From: Streptomyces scabiei 87.22 | GTDB taxonomy: Bacteria; Actinomycetota; Actinomycetes; Streptomycetales; Streptomycetaceae | NCBI RefSeq assembly: GCF_000091305.1 | Contig: NC_013929.1 | Span: 5,394,001 to 5,458,000, forward strand | DNA length: 64,000 nucleotides | Direction: 5' to 3' | Shown here: one piece after another, positions 23,121 to 31,639 of the stretch | Layout: each line of letters begins with the position of its first letter | Position numbering within the stretch: the first letter of the stretch is position 1 | Notes under the pieces: generated by a model | The model's database searches: none | Told to the model about the DNA's origin: nothing | Seen by the model: only the letters and a program-made list of their open reading frames with translations | Made by a program: the position numbers and the translations under genes

Positions 23121-25795
23121 GGACCGGGGACGAACCTCTTCTCCTCCTCGACCACCCACTCGCGCAGCACCGCGTAGGCGTAGGCGTCGGGCAGGTAGCG
23201 CTTGTCCCGCCCGGCGGTGCTGTCGCGGATCTCCCGGCGCGTCTGCGGTCCTTTGTCCCGCACCCGCACGGCCAGCCGGAGAGCGAGACGCTCGACGGCC
23301 CGGTCGGTCCGTGCGTCCTCCGCCAGTTGCTTCGCGTGGTCGACGCGCACTTCCTCCTCGATGCGGGCCGTGGTGCGCTTCTCCTGCTCCAGACGGCGCT
23401 GGGCCGCGCTGTAGGCGAGGATCGCGTCCCGCGTGGCGCACGACGCCTGCCAGAGCATCAGGGCCAACTGCCAGTCCTCGACGTTCACGTGCCGCCGCCC
23501 GGCGAGGATGGCCAGCAGCGAGGCGAGCTTCACCCGCATGACCGGGGCCTGTGAGTCGAACTGGTTCATCTCGGCCGGGTTCACCAGGCCGCGGACCTTG
23601 GCCAGGTCGGCGGCGCGCAGCTCGGCCTTGATGGACTCGTCGAAGGAGACGAGGACGAAACGGCTGGCCTCGTCACCGGACGGTGCGGCGGCCGCGTCCC
23701 GCCAGGCGTGCAACTCTCCAGGCCAGGCCGGCTGGACGTCGGGGATCGACGGGTCGATGACCTGCACCCAGACGAACCGCTGCGGCGTGCCCTCGGCGAC
23801 CTCCTCGAACAGCGGGGCCACGGTCTCCGGCTGGAAGCCGACCAGCAGGCCGAGGCTGTATGAGCCGCTGGGGATGTACCGGCTGGTGTCCTTGCTGGCG
23901 TTGGTCTGCCCGAGGGTCTGGCCGACGGCCGCGCTGCGCAGGGTCTCGCCGAGGGTGGAGCCGGAGCGCTCTTTCATCAGCCGGGTGATCGTGGCACCCT
24001 CGTCGACGTAGAAGAACGCGTTGTGCCGGACCTGCTTGCGGACGTTGACGGTGACGGGTGTCTCTGTTCCGCCACGCCCTCGGCGTACCTCGCCGGTCTC
24101 CTCCTCGACGATGCCCATGAAGACCTCGGCGAGGCCTTCGCCGGAGCCGAGCGGGAGGCCGTCGCGGAAGTCCAGGTTCGGGGGTGCGGGCATGAGGCGG
24201 TCGGCGACCTCGACGCCGGTGGACTTGCCGATGCCGGACGGGCCGATGATCCCGCCGAAGAGGTTCAGTGAGGCGTATCCGGCGATGCCGGTGTCCGCGC
24301 GGATGCGGTGCGACACCAGGGAGGAGAGCCGGGTGAGGACCGACAGCAGGGCGACGTCGCCGGATCGGCTACGGGAGTGCCCGGCCTGACGGATGTGCTG
24401 GAGCTCGGGGCGGGCCGCGTAGAACTCCTCCGGGATCAGCCCGGCGGGCGTAGCGGGCCCTTCAACCGCGTCATCCTCGGCGGGGTCCGGTTCGGGGTGC
24501 TCGTCGAAGTCGGCCCAGATGTCGTCGGTCGGCGGGGGAGGAGTGTCCCGGCGTTGCGCGGGCGGGTGGCCGTGCTGCCGGACGCGACCGAGCACGGCGG
24601 CGGACAGCGCCCGTGCGGGGGCCTGCGCGTCCTGGCCGAACGCGGCACGCAGTACGTCGAGGGCGGCCTCGCGCTCGTTGCCGCCGTAGTGGATGTGTGC
24701 CCACAGGGTGGGGACGGTGAGCTTCCGCCCGGCAGGCTGCTGGCCGACGGGGAGGTCCGAGCGTTCGGACCAGTTGACGGCGACGTGGTCGTCGCAGACG
24801 AGGCTGTAGTCGCTGTCGGCAGCTCCCTCGGCGCCGGCGGGCCGGAGCCACTTCTCCCGGCCGTCGGCGGCCGTGCCACGGTACGTCCAGCCTTCGGGCT
24901 CCAGGACGTCCCGGAACGTGAGTTCGGTGGCGAGGATGTCGAAGACGCTGGTGCCGCTGCCCGAGCGGGGGAAGGCGGAGCGGCGCGCGGACGGTGGTGG
25001 CACGGTGGCGCGGCCGGTTCGCGCGGCGTGCCGGTCCCGCTTCTCCGCTGCGGCCTTCTCCAGCAGGGCCCGCGCGTCGGGCTCCAGCCGCTGGACGGCT
25101 TCACGGATCACGGCCAAGTCGATGGGCTCGCCAGTGCCCGGAAGGCTCGCCGTCGCCCGGGGCTCAGCCTTGCGGTTGACGGTTCCGGGGATCCGCATGA
25201 GCCGGTCGAGGTTGCCGATCTGCGTGTCCCACGAGCAGCCGTGCGAGTACGCCGACCCTCCGAGGACAGCCTGTAGGCCCATGGTGAACTGCTCGACTGC
25301 GGCCCGGTCGTCGTCGCTGCTGATGATGTACGGCTCGGCCAGGACCCAGATGGGGTTGTAGCCGCCGCCGGACAGCCACCACCCGCTCGGCTCGGGCAGC
25401 CCGGACGCGGCCACGATCTCGCGGACGTGGTCGGCGTCGAGCGGGTGCGGCAGGTCGTCCAGGCCGGGCTTGTGGCCGACGTCGCCGAAGTCGCCGTCGG
25501 CCCAGAGGAACGTCAGGCCGTGGGCCAGCTCCTTGCCGCCACGTCCTTCGGCGGGCCGCTCGCGCAGGGTGGTCACCTGCGCATAGACGCCCTTCGCGGA
25601 CCGACTGTCCAGCTTCAGGGCGTACTGGGTGGCGGCCTCGATGCCGGCCTCGTCGGTGGTGAACCGGCGTCCGGCCCAGCCGTCCTTGTCTGAGCAGATG
25701 CTGAGCAGGCCGGGCACGTCCTGGAAGTGATAGGCCAGGGACGCGTGCACCAGCTGCTGGTCTGCGACGAGTTCGACGGGTGGAGCCTGGGTCAC
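23105..25795 (-). CDS. Primase/helicase-type replication protein
   Basis: The 896-residue protein starts at GTG 25795, overlapping the upstream stop. The N-terminal half carries FLWADGDFGDVGHK near residue 95 and GGGYNPIWVLAE near 145, which resemble the active-site region of AEP primase-polymerases (DxD and a downstream His/Trp segment). The C-terminal half has Walker A GIIGPSGIGKST near 525 and a DUF3987-like helicase body. This is the likely initiator and replisome protein acting on the adjacent repeat array. A catalytic check by alignment is needed for the primase half. Confidence 0.78.
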   Translation of the reverse strand: MTQAPPVELVADQQLVHASLAYHFQDVPGLLSICSDKDGWAGRRFTTDEAGIEAATQYALKLDSRSAKGVYAQVTTLRERPAEGRGGKELAHGLTFLWADGDFGDVGHKPGLDDLPHPLDADHVREIVAASGLPEPSGWWLSGGGYNPIWVLAEPYIISSDDDRAAVEQFTMGLQAVLGGSAYSHGCSWDTQIGNLDRLMRIPGTVNRKAEPRATASLPGTGEPIDLAVIREAVQRLEPDARALLEKAAAEKRDRHAARTGRATVPPPSARRSAFPRSGSGTSVFDILATELTFRDVLEPEGWTYRGTAADGREKWLRPAGAEGAADSDYSLVCDDHVAVNWSERSDLPVGQQPAGRKLTVPTLWAHIHYGGNEREAALDVLRAAFGQDAQAPARALSAAVLGRVRQHGHPPAQRRDTPPPPTDDIWADFDEHPEPDPAEDDAVEGPATPAGLIPEEFYAARPELQHIRQAGHSRSRSGDVALLSVLTRLSSLVSHRIRADTGIAGYASLNLFGGIIGPSGIGKSTGVEVADRLMPAPPNLDFRDGLPLGSGEGLAEVFMGIVEEETGEVRRGRGGTETPVTVNVRKQVRHNAFFYVDEGATITRLMKERSGSTLGETLRSAAVGQTLGQTNASKDTSRYIPSGSYSLGLLVGFQPETVAPLFEEVAEGTPQRFVWVQVIDPSIPDVQPAWPGELHAWRDAAAAPSGDEASRFVLVSFDESIKAELRAADLAKVRGLVNPAEMNQFDSQAPVMRVKLASLLAILAGRRHVNVEDWQLALMLWQASCATRDAILAYSAAQRRLEQEKRTTARIEEEVRVDHAKQLAEDARTDRAVERLALRLAVRVRDKGPQTRREIRDSTAGRDKRYLPDAYAYAVLREWVVEEEKRFVPGPVPPS

Positions 25796-26094
25796 TGCGT
25801 CACCGCCGGGAAGTAGTAGACGCCGGTCGAGCGGCCGACGCACCGCGACGTGCGAGGGCAGACACGCGGCGCCGAGGCGAGGCCGGCGGGATGGATGTGC
25901 TGGTGGTCGCAGAACGGGCAGTCGACGACGAGCAGGGCACGCTGTTCGCCGTCCTCGTACTGGGTGTCGCGGTAGGCGACGAGGCGGGCCGTGGCGGCGG
26001 CCATGCCCAGGAAAGACGGGGGCGGCTGGATCTCCGCCTCGTCCTTCTCGGTGTCCTCCCTGAACAACTGGAGGACGGCGGTGCTGGTGTTCAC
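25792..26094 (-). CDS. Small Cys/His protein
   Basis: The 100-residue protein starts at GTG 26094. The choice is supported because the preceding bases match the leader before the ATG at 28053. CPFCDHQHIHPAG near residue 63 and CPRTSRC near 82 form a probable zinc site. It is coupled to the primase gene by GTGA overlap. Function unknown. Confidence 0.62.
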   Translation of the reverse strand: MNTSTAVLQLFREDTEKDEAEIQPPPSFLGMAAATARLVAYRDTQYEDGEQRALLVVDCPFCDHQHIHPAGLASAPRVCPRTSRCVGRSTGVYYFPAVTQ

Positions 26095-26144
26095 GAACGT
26101 GCTCTCTTCTACGAGCGGGGCCAGTGAGGTTCGTGAGTGCGCGT

Positions 26145-26178
26145 GCAGCCCCGGGCCAAGGGGGTGGCCCGGGGCTGC
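26145..26178 (-). terminator. 14-bp perfect hairpin
   Basis: GCAGCCCCGGGCCA (26145-26158) and its complement (26165-26178) with a 6-base loop lie between the 26195 stop and the 26094 start. This is a strong intrinsic terminator or attenuator, with no U-run as usual in Streptomyces. Confidence 0.65.
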
Positions 26179-26194
26179 AGTGCGCGTCCCCGGG

Positions 26195-26437
26195 TCAGCT
26201 CGGGGGGCGCTGCTTGGTCTTGGCGACCTCGTCACCAAGGGCGGTGAGGTCACTGATCCAGTGCCGGACGGCGGCGGCGACCGCGCTCGGGGTGGGCTGC
26301 TCTTCGAGGTGCGCTCGGATCGATCCGAGGACGATCTCGTGACGGCCGCGTTCGGCCGCGCGCTTCAGGTACAGGTCCTCGGGGATGAGGCCGACGGGCT
26401 CGTCTGCCGGGCACTCGCCCGTGGAGTAGTCCGTCAT
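26195..26437 (-). CDS. Small hypothetical protein
   Basis: The 80-residue protein starts at ATG 26437 (MTDYSTGECPADEPVGLIPE). Helical second half. It overlaps the upstream gene by 4 bases. The GLIPEDLYLKRA segment resembles the GLIPEEFYAARP segment inside the primase/helicase, so the two may share a small docking motif. Confidence 0.55.
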   Translation of the reverse strand: MTDYSTGECPADEPVGLIPEDLYLKRAAERGRHEIVLGSIRAHLEEQPTPSAVAAAVRHWISDLTALGDEVAKTKQRPPS

Positions 26438-26751
26438 CGGGAACCTCCCACGAGCTTGGCGACGGACGCCACGATGTCGGTGGTGTGCCGGTCGCAGGCG
26501 GGGAAGTCGTAGCGGAGGTTGGGCCCGGTGAAGGTGCTGACGACGTTCTTCGCCGTGGTCGGGCAGCCGGGGCAGCGGTAGCCGCGCTGGTTGTGCGGCG
26601 AGCGGGGCCCGTCGGGGCAGTCGCACCAGGTGCACTGCTCGCCGTTGGCGGCGGTGATGGCGACCGGTACGAGGCTGGGGTCGGCGGCGGCATCGCGTGC
26701 GGTGGCGAGGGCCTGGTCGGACAAGAACGTGTCGAGCGGGGTGCGCGTCAT
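26434..26751 (-). CDS. Zinc-ribbon-like small protein
   Basis: The 105-residue protein has CTWCDCPDGPRSPHNQRGYR followed by CPGCP, a four-Cys zinc ribbon, and a C-terminal helix (TDIVASVAKLVGG). It is a probable nucleic-acid or protein adaptor in the replication region. Start ATG 26751. Confidence 0.6.
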   Translation of the reverse strand: MTRTPLDTFLSDQALATARDAAADPSLVPVAITAANGEQCTWCDCPDGPRSPHNQRGYRCPGCPTTAKNVVSTFTGPNLRYDFPACDRHTTDIVASVAKLVGGSR

Positions 26752-26788
26752 GCTGCCCTCCGTGCCTTGGGCTGGTTGAGGGCCGGAC

Positions 26789-26811
26789 GGCCGCAGGCTC
26801 CCCCTGCGGCC
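26789..26811 (-). terminator. 9-bp hairpin between two early genes
   Basis: GGCCGCAGG (26789-26797) pairs with CCTGCGGCC (26803-26811), loop of 5 bases, 23-45 bases past the stop of the 26834 gene. Probable terminator or processing site. Confidence 0.5.
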
Positions 26812-26833
26812 GACACAGCGTTCGTCGGGCTGA

Positions 26834-27484
26834 TCACGGGCGGCCCTCGGTGATCCGGCGGATGCGCGCGTCTTCGGCCTCGCGGTCGAGACGGGCGATC
26901 TCCGGGTCACCCTCGAAGTCACCCGCCGCCAGCTGCTCCGCGTGGTTGGCCAGCGCCTCCAGCCGCTCGGCGAACGCGCGGGCGTCGCGGGCCACCTGTC
27001 GGGTCTGGGCTGGGGAGAGCGCCCCGGTCTCGGGCCCGTAGTGCACCCACACCTCGGTCTTACGTCCGTACGCCTGCGGCTTGTCGTCGATCACGACGAT
27101 CTGAGCGCTGAGCCAGGGACCGTCGGCCGGGAGGTCGGAGCTGATGTCCTGGGACTCGGTCTCGATGGGGACGCTGGCGTGCCATCCGGGTTCGCCGTCC
27201 TTCCCGGCGTGGTCGAGGCCGCACTCGGGCATGGAGCACAGGTACTTGGCCTGCCAGGCGGGCCCGCGCTGCGCGGCGGTGGGTGCGGCGCCGGGCCGGT
27301 ATCCGGGGTATGCGCGGGCCAGCTTGTGCTCGACCTTGGCGCGGGTGATGGCCAGCGGGTTGAAGGCGGCGCGGATGCGGTTGCCGAACCGCTTGTGGAC
27401 CATGGGTACTTCGAGGTCGGCGGTTTCCTCGACATCGGCGACCAGGGCGGCGGTCTCGCTGGTGGCGTGGTCGGTGGCCGTCAT
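26834..27484 (-). CDS. Hypothetical phage/AICE protein with Cys pair
   Basis: The 216-residue protein starts at ATG 27484. It contains [20 protein letters not shown] near residue 110 and a beta segment [21 protein letters not shown] long helix follows ([20 protein letters not shown]). The Cys/His and helical parts are like DUF6907-region proteins of Streptomyces elements. It overlaps the upstream gene. Function unknown. Confidence 0.58.
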
Positions 27485-28053
27485 GCCTGTGCCTCCGCCT
27501 TCTCGATGCTCATCTGTTCGCGGAGAACCCGCAGGAGGTCGGCGAGCCCGTCGAGGCGGACGATGGCGTTGTCGAGAGCGGGGCCGTCGAGGAAGACGCC
27601 GTCTCCGCACGTCTCGTACAGGTGGACGACGGGGGTGGGTCCGTGGAAGCTGTCGTCCTGGGCGAGTTGGGCGATGAGTTCGAGGGTGCCGTTGCCGCCG
27701 TGGTCTTCGACCAGGCCGGTGGTGTAGCTGCTGCCGGCGTGTTCGGTCCAGGTGTGGTTGTCGGACCGGTGGGTGGTGCAGCCGTCGGGTCGGCACCACG
27801 GGTAGTGGCCGGGGGCTGCCTGGCGTCGTCCAATGACTGTGGCGATGGCCGTCGGCATGATCGCGGGGAGGGTCCTGATGATCCTGGCGATGGTGTTCTG
27901 GGGGTCGGCGGTCTTGGCGGCCTCGGCGATGATGCGCTGGGTGAAGTCGTCGAACGCCTGCTCGCCGTTGGGGTCCGTGCCGGGCGCAGTGGGGGATGCG
28001 CTGCTCGTCAGTTTCGGCGTCGCCATTGACGCCTCGGGGATTACGCTGGTCAT
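27481..28053 (-). CDS. DUF6907-like protein with N-terminal extension
   Basis: The 190-residue protein starts at ATG 28053, just after the leader GTAGAAGAGAGCACG also found before the 26094 gene. After an Ala/Thr-rich first part it has [20 protein letters not shown] near residue 90, the Cys/His cluster seen in DUF6907 proteins, then strands and a helix. Paralogue in type of the 20198 gene. Confidence 0.62.
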
Positions 28054-28067
28054 GAGCGTGCTCTCTT

Positions 28068-28406
28068 CTACTTGCTGGTGGACTGGGTGCTTCGCTCGAC
28101 AGGCGCCCCGGGCTCGACTCCCGGGGCGTCGTCGTTTTCCTCTGCGGACGCTGCCGACTCGACTTCGGCGGCGGCCTGGTCCTGGAGACCGAGGAAGTTC
28201 AGGAGGTCGCTGCGCCGCGCGCGGAGCTGCCTGCCGACCCGGATGCACGGGATCGGAAGGGCGTCCTCGCGGGCGAGCTGGTAGGTGGCGGTGCGGCCGA
28301 TGTCGAGTGCCTGACCGACTGTCGGCCAGACGTCGAACATCACCGGCAGGGCCAAGGCCTCCGCGACGGAGAGCGCCTTGCGGCGGACTGCGGTGCTTGT
28401 GCTCAT
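28068..28406 (-). CDS. Helix-turn-helix protein, excisionase/early regulator
   Basis: The 112-residue protein has an N-terminal HTH_17-type winged helix: [20 protein letters not shown] then [20 protein letters not shown]. Such proteins act as excisionases or as activators of Streptomyces integrative elements. It is the first leftward gene facing the repressor promoter, so it is the probable early switch target. The disordered acidic tail has no clear role. Confidence 0.72.
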
Positions 28407-28452
28407 AGGTTTCCCCATTGCTTGACCGGGTCCAGGTGGCCCGAGATGCGTA

Positions 28453-28490
28453 ACCTCACACAGACTCCCTTGCCGGAACCGGTGTGAGGT
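28453..28490. promoter_or_regulatory. Inverted repeat ACCTCACA/TGTGAGGT in the early switch region
   Basis: Arms at 28453-28460 and 28483-28490 flank 22 bases. The site lies between the leftward HTH gene (start 28406) and the rightward repressor, where an early operator is expected. Confidence 0.45.
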
Positions 28491-28531
28491 CACATCATGC
28501 ACACCGCCGAGTGCCGCCGCAAGCTCTCTGG

Positions 28532-28569
28532 GGTTGTTGAGTCGCAACCTCCAAGGGGTTGGGTCAACC
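28532..28569. promoter_or_regulatory. Two GGTTG/CAACC inverted repeats upstream of the repressor
   Basis: GGTTG-N8-CAACC at 28532-28549 and GGTTG-N3-CAACC at 28557-28569 lie directly upstream of the proposed -35 box of the repressor gene. They are candidate autoregulatory operators, analogous to the OR sites of lambdoid switches; the analogy is inference. Confidence 0.45.
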
Positions 28570-28593
28570 TGTGGCGGGTCGTGCCGCCTTGTG

Positions 28594-28622
28594 TTGCCTA
28601 ATGCTGAGAGCGCTTCTATCGT
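28594..28622 (+). promoter_or_regulatory. Repressor promoter (TTGCCT-N17-TATCGT), leaderless transcript
   Basis: -35 TTGCCT (28594-28599) and -10 TATCGT (28617-28622) are 17 bases apart. The ATG at 28631 lies 8 bases past the -10 box, the expected transcription start, and no ribosome site precedes it. A leaderless repressor message is therefore likely. Confidence 0.6.
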
Positions 28623-28630
28623 TCAACCTC

Positions 28631-29662
28631 ATGGAGATTCTCGACCCTCATCGGGCGCCCCCCACCGATGCCGAGCAGGTCATTGGCCGTGAGATGCGAA
28701 GGCTTCGCGAGCGACTCGGGATCACGCAACAGGACGTTGCTGCTCGGATGATCAAAGATGGCTTCCGCTTCCATCAGACTCAGATCGCGAAGATGGAGCG
28801 CGGGGAGCGCCCGATTCGCGTGAATGAATGGATCTCCATTGCGGCCGCACTGGGGACGACGCCACAGGAGATGTTGGCGTCGGCCATTGCCGCTGATGCG
28901 GAAGAATCGTTCCAGGATCCGCACACTCTTGCAGAATTGCAGGAGCAGAAGAAAGATATTGAGGGGCGCCTTGCGCTGGTCCGAGAAGAGCTTGAAGCTG
29001 CGCGTGATCGGGCCCTCCACGCCAAGGTTGCAATGGAAATGGCGCAAGTTGATGCACGTGATGCAGAAATGCGTGAGCGCGAGCTTCTAGTGCACTATGA
29101 GAATGCGAGGTCTGTCCTGGCTAACCTGGAGGAACATATCCGGAGGATCGCCGCTGCCGATGTGCACGCCAAGCGAAACTCGCAGTTGGATTCAATGCTT
29201 GATGAGGCTGAACCAGCGATTTCGGCACTCGATGGTGTTGTTGAGTTCTCGATCGGAAAGCGTCTGCAGGCCGCTCGCAAACAGGCCGGTATGAGTATCA
29301 AGGACGTAGCGGTCGCCGCCTCATTGGAACCGGCAGTCGTGCAGACTCTTGAGGACCCCGACTACGCCAGCATTGTTAAATCTGGTCTCGGGATTGGCTC
29401 CAAGCGGCGCCGCGAGAACGTTGAGCGTCGACACGCAGGGATGAAGATTTCCATCAGGCGGTTCGCCGAGGCGGTCGGACTCAGTCCCGAGCCACTCATT
29501 AGGCAATACGAAGGTGAGATGATGGGGCGTTCCTCGACTGAGGGGACTGCCTCGGACGAGCTGATCCTGCAGGCTCAGCGAGAAGTAGCAGAGGTGCTAG
29601 GTCGGTCGGCAGTGAAAGGAAACGCCGCGAATCAGCAAGCTGAGAACGACGGAGATGAATGA
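28631..29662 (+). CDS. Double-HTH phage repressor with coiled-coil middle
   Basis: The 343-residue protein has a XRE HTH at residues about 22-80 (LRERLGITQQDVAARMIKDG; FHQTQIAKMERGERP) and a long coiled coil at about 95-185. A second HTH-like domain sits at about 205-315 (LQAARKQAGMSIKDVAVAAS; KISIRRFAEAVGLSP). Codon use is clearly richer in A/T than in neighbouring genes, a sign of separate origin. It is probably the immunity repressor and is coupled to the integrase by a 4-base overlap. Two DNA-binding domains joined by a coiled coil could bridge operators. Confidence 0.72.
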   Translation: MEILDPHRAPPTDAEQVIGREMRRLRERLGITQQDVAARMIKDGFRFHQTQIAKMERGERPIRVNEWISIAAALGTTPQEMLASAIAADAEESFQDPHTLAELQEQKKDIEGRLALVREELEAARDRALHAKVAMEMAQVDARDAEMRERELLVHYENARSVLANLEEHIRRIAAADVHAKRNSQLDSMLDEAEPAISALDGVVEFSIGKRLQAARKQAGMSIKDVAVAASLEPAVVQTLEDPDYASIVKSGLGIGSKRRRENVERRHAGMKISIRRFAEAVGLSPEPLIRQYEGEMMGRSSTEGTASDELILQAQREVAEVLGRSAVKGNAANQQAENDGDE

Positions 29663-31341
29663 TGCCCACGTCTCGCCGCGCTGGCGGCATCAGCAAACGG
29701 TGTGAGTGCCGCGGCCCGGACGGCAAACGCCTCGGCTCGAAGTGTCCGCAGCTGTCGAAGCGGTCCCACGGTAAGCCTCGCGTCTCCCAGGAACTCCCCG
29801 AGGACGCGGACGGCGGGCGCCGGCGGTTCCAGCGCACCGGCTACGCCGACGTCAAGGAAGCGCAGAAGGACCTCGACCGCATCCGCGCCATCCTCGACCT
29901 CGCCGGGGACGACGAGGACGGCCTGCGCCGCGTCGGCGACCTGCTCGCCGACCTGCAGAAGACCCGCGGCCCGATTCCCGAGCCGACCGAGGTGTCGAGG
30001 AAGCTCGGCGTCGGCGTCCCCCTCGACGGGAAGATGCTCGTCGGCGACTGGCTCGACCACGTCATGGCCAACAAGAAGACCCGGACAACCACGAACCACG
30101 GCTACGCGTCCCACATCCGCGTGCACCTGAAGCCAGCCATCGGGCACCTGCGCCTGGACCGGCTCAGCGTCGGCCACTGCCAGGACATGTTCAACGCCAT
30201 CGACGACCGCAACGACGTCATCCGCGCAGAGAACGCCGCCCGCCGCGAGCAGGTCGCCCGCAGCAAGAGGGGCAAGCCGGGCGCTCCGAAGGCTGCCGAG
30301 AAGGCCCAGCTGGCCGCCGAGCGCGAGAAGCTCGCCGAGATGCCGCCGTTCCGCCGGGTCACCGGCCCGGCCACGAAGCAGGCCATCCGCCGTACCCTCC
30401 GCATGGCCCTGAACAAGGCGATCGCCGGACAGCTCATCACCTTCAACGCGGCCGCCCACGTCGAACTCGAACCGGCCGCCCGACCCAAGGGCCTGCTGTG
30501 GACGGCGGAGCGGGTCGCGCGCTGGCGGGAGACCGGAGTGAAGCCGGGCCCGGTCATGGTGTGGACCCCCGCCCAGCTCGGCGCGTTCCTGGACGAGGCC
30601 GAGGACGACCGGCTGTACGCGTTCTTCCACCTGATCGCCCACCACGGCCTGCGCCGCGGCGAGGGCGTCGGCCAGGGATGGGCCGACTTCTCGCCCGAGA
30701 GGAAGGAGATCCGGGTGTCCGCCGAGATCGTGGTGGACGGCTGGACGCCGATCGAGACGGCACCGAAGACCGACGGGTCCGTGGGCATCGTGAAGGTAGA
30801 CGCCGGCACGGTCGCCGTGCTGGAGGAGCACCGGGAGCGGCAGCGCACCGAGCGGGCCGAGTGGAACGCGCGGGCCGCCGTCGAGCGCGAGCTGGGCAAG
30901 GACACCGCGGACTGGACCGACACCGGGAAGATGTTCGTCCAGGAGGACGGCTCCTGGCTGCACCCGGACACCGTGAGCAAGACGTTCCGCCGGATCGTCG
31001 AGTCGGCGGGCCTGCCGCCCATCAACCTGCGCGACCTCCGTCACGGCGCGGCGGCCTTGGTGAAGGCCGGCGGGGGAGACCTGCACGACGCCAAGGTGAA
31101 GCTGCGGCACTCCACGGTCGTCCTGACCTCAGACACGTACATGGAGCTGTTCGAGGAGTACGAGGACGAGCTGACGGAGAAGGCGGCGGCGGCCGTGCCG
31201 AGGGCGAGGAAGCCGCGCGACGAGGCCCCCGCGCCGGTCGCTGTCCCGGAGCAGGGGCCCGATGCGTCGCAGCCAGCAGACGCGGTTGATGATCCGTCCA
31301 CGGTAGACGGGGCCACTGACAGCGCGGAGGAGGAGGCGTAG
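29659..31341 (+). CDS. int: Tyrosine integrase of element 1
   Basis: The 560-residue protein has an N-terminal arm-binding part with CECRGPDGKRLGSKCPQLSK, a SAM-like core-binding domain (about 125-270), and the catalytic domain. The catalytic Arg is in GLRRGE (near 330), the second box is RDLRHG (near 456, with Arg in place of the usual first His), and LRHSTVVLTSDTY ends in the nucleophilic Tyr near 493. It reads toward the tRNA-Lys fragment 220 bases downstream. It is clearly homologous to the element 2 integrase, which suggests both use the same site. Confidence 0.92.
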   Translation: MMPTSRRAGGISKRCECRGPDGKRLGSKCPQLSKRSHGKPRVSQELPEDADGGRRRFQRTGYADVKEAQKDLDRIRAILDLAGDDEDGLRRVGDLLADLQKTRGPIPEPTEVSRKLGVGVPLDGKMLVGDWLDHVMANKKTRTTTNHGYASHIRVHLKPAIGHLRLDRLSVGHCQDMFNAIDDRNDVIRAENAARREQVARSKRGKPGAPKAAEKAQLAAEREKLAEMPPFRRVTGPATKQAIRRTLRMALNKAIAGQLITFNAAAHVELEPAARPKGLLWTAERVARWRETGVKPGPVMVWTPAQLGAFLDEAEDDRLYAFFHLIAHHGLRRGEGVGQGWADFSPERKEIRVSAEIVVDGWTPIETAPKTDGSVGIVKVDAGTVAVLEEHRERQRTERAEWNARAAVERELGKDTADWTDTGKMFVQEDGSWLHPDTVSKTFRRIVESAGLPPINLRDLRHGAAALVKAGGGDLHDAKVKLRHSTVVLTSDTYMELFEEYEDELTEKAAAAVPRARKPRDEAPAPVAVPEQGPDASQPADAVDDPSTVDGATDSAEEEA

Positions 31342-31360
31342 AGTTGAGGGGAACGAACGA

Positions 31361-31392
31361 GGCTCCGTCACCGCAGGTGGCGGGGCCTTTCT
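31361..31392 (+). terminator. Terminator of the element 1 integrase
   Basis: A 12-bp stem (31361-31372 with 31376-31387, two G-T pairs) with a GCA loop is followed by TTTCT. It lies 20 bases past the integrase stop. Confidence 0.75.
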
Positions 31393-31561
31393 GCTCAGCC
31401 AGTGCTCAACCGAACGCCCCGGAAGTGGCCGACAGAAGACGGCATAGGACGGCACTTGAGACGCTGCCGGGGCTCACACAAAGGGCCGTTGACCAGCACG
31501 TAACGACCTAGCTCGGCACAGGCTGACATTCGCCGGAATGGTCCGGTCCAATGACGCCCCA

Positions 31562-31606
31562 GACTTTTAATCCATTGGTTGTGGGTTCGAGTCCCACAGG
31601 GCCTAC
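31562..31606 (+). repeat. attL of element 2 / att right of element 1 (tRNA-Lys 3' fragment)
   Basis: The stretch begins GACTTTTAATCC (anticodon TTT in its loop) and includes the T-arm GTGGGTTCGAGTCCCAC and the acceptor 3' strand. It is identical over 45 bases to 60392-60436. No D-arm lies upstream, so it is only the 3' half of a tRNA-Lys and is not expected to be functional. Confidence 0.92.
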
Positions 31607-31639
31607 CGGTGCGGGGGAGGGGAGACCCCCTCTGACCTG

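Larger units (their letters stand above)
1..31606. mobile_element. Element 1: prophage/AICE-like hybrid, left end outside window
   Basis: A continuous phage gene set runs leftward (terminase to tape measure), preceded by a replication and FtsK-translocase module. A rightward repressor-integrase pair ends about 220 bases before a tRNA-Lys 3' fragment (31562-31606), taken here as the right attachment site. Lysis and tail-tip genes are not seen and should lie left of base 1. The left attachment site is not visible, so the left boundary is unknown. Confidence 0.85.

Noticed and set aside
31562-31606. Complete tRNA-Lys gene at either att copy
   Set aside because: No D-arm or 5' acceptor strand precedes either copy, so both are 3' halves only.
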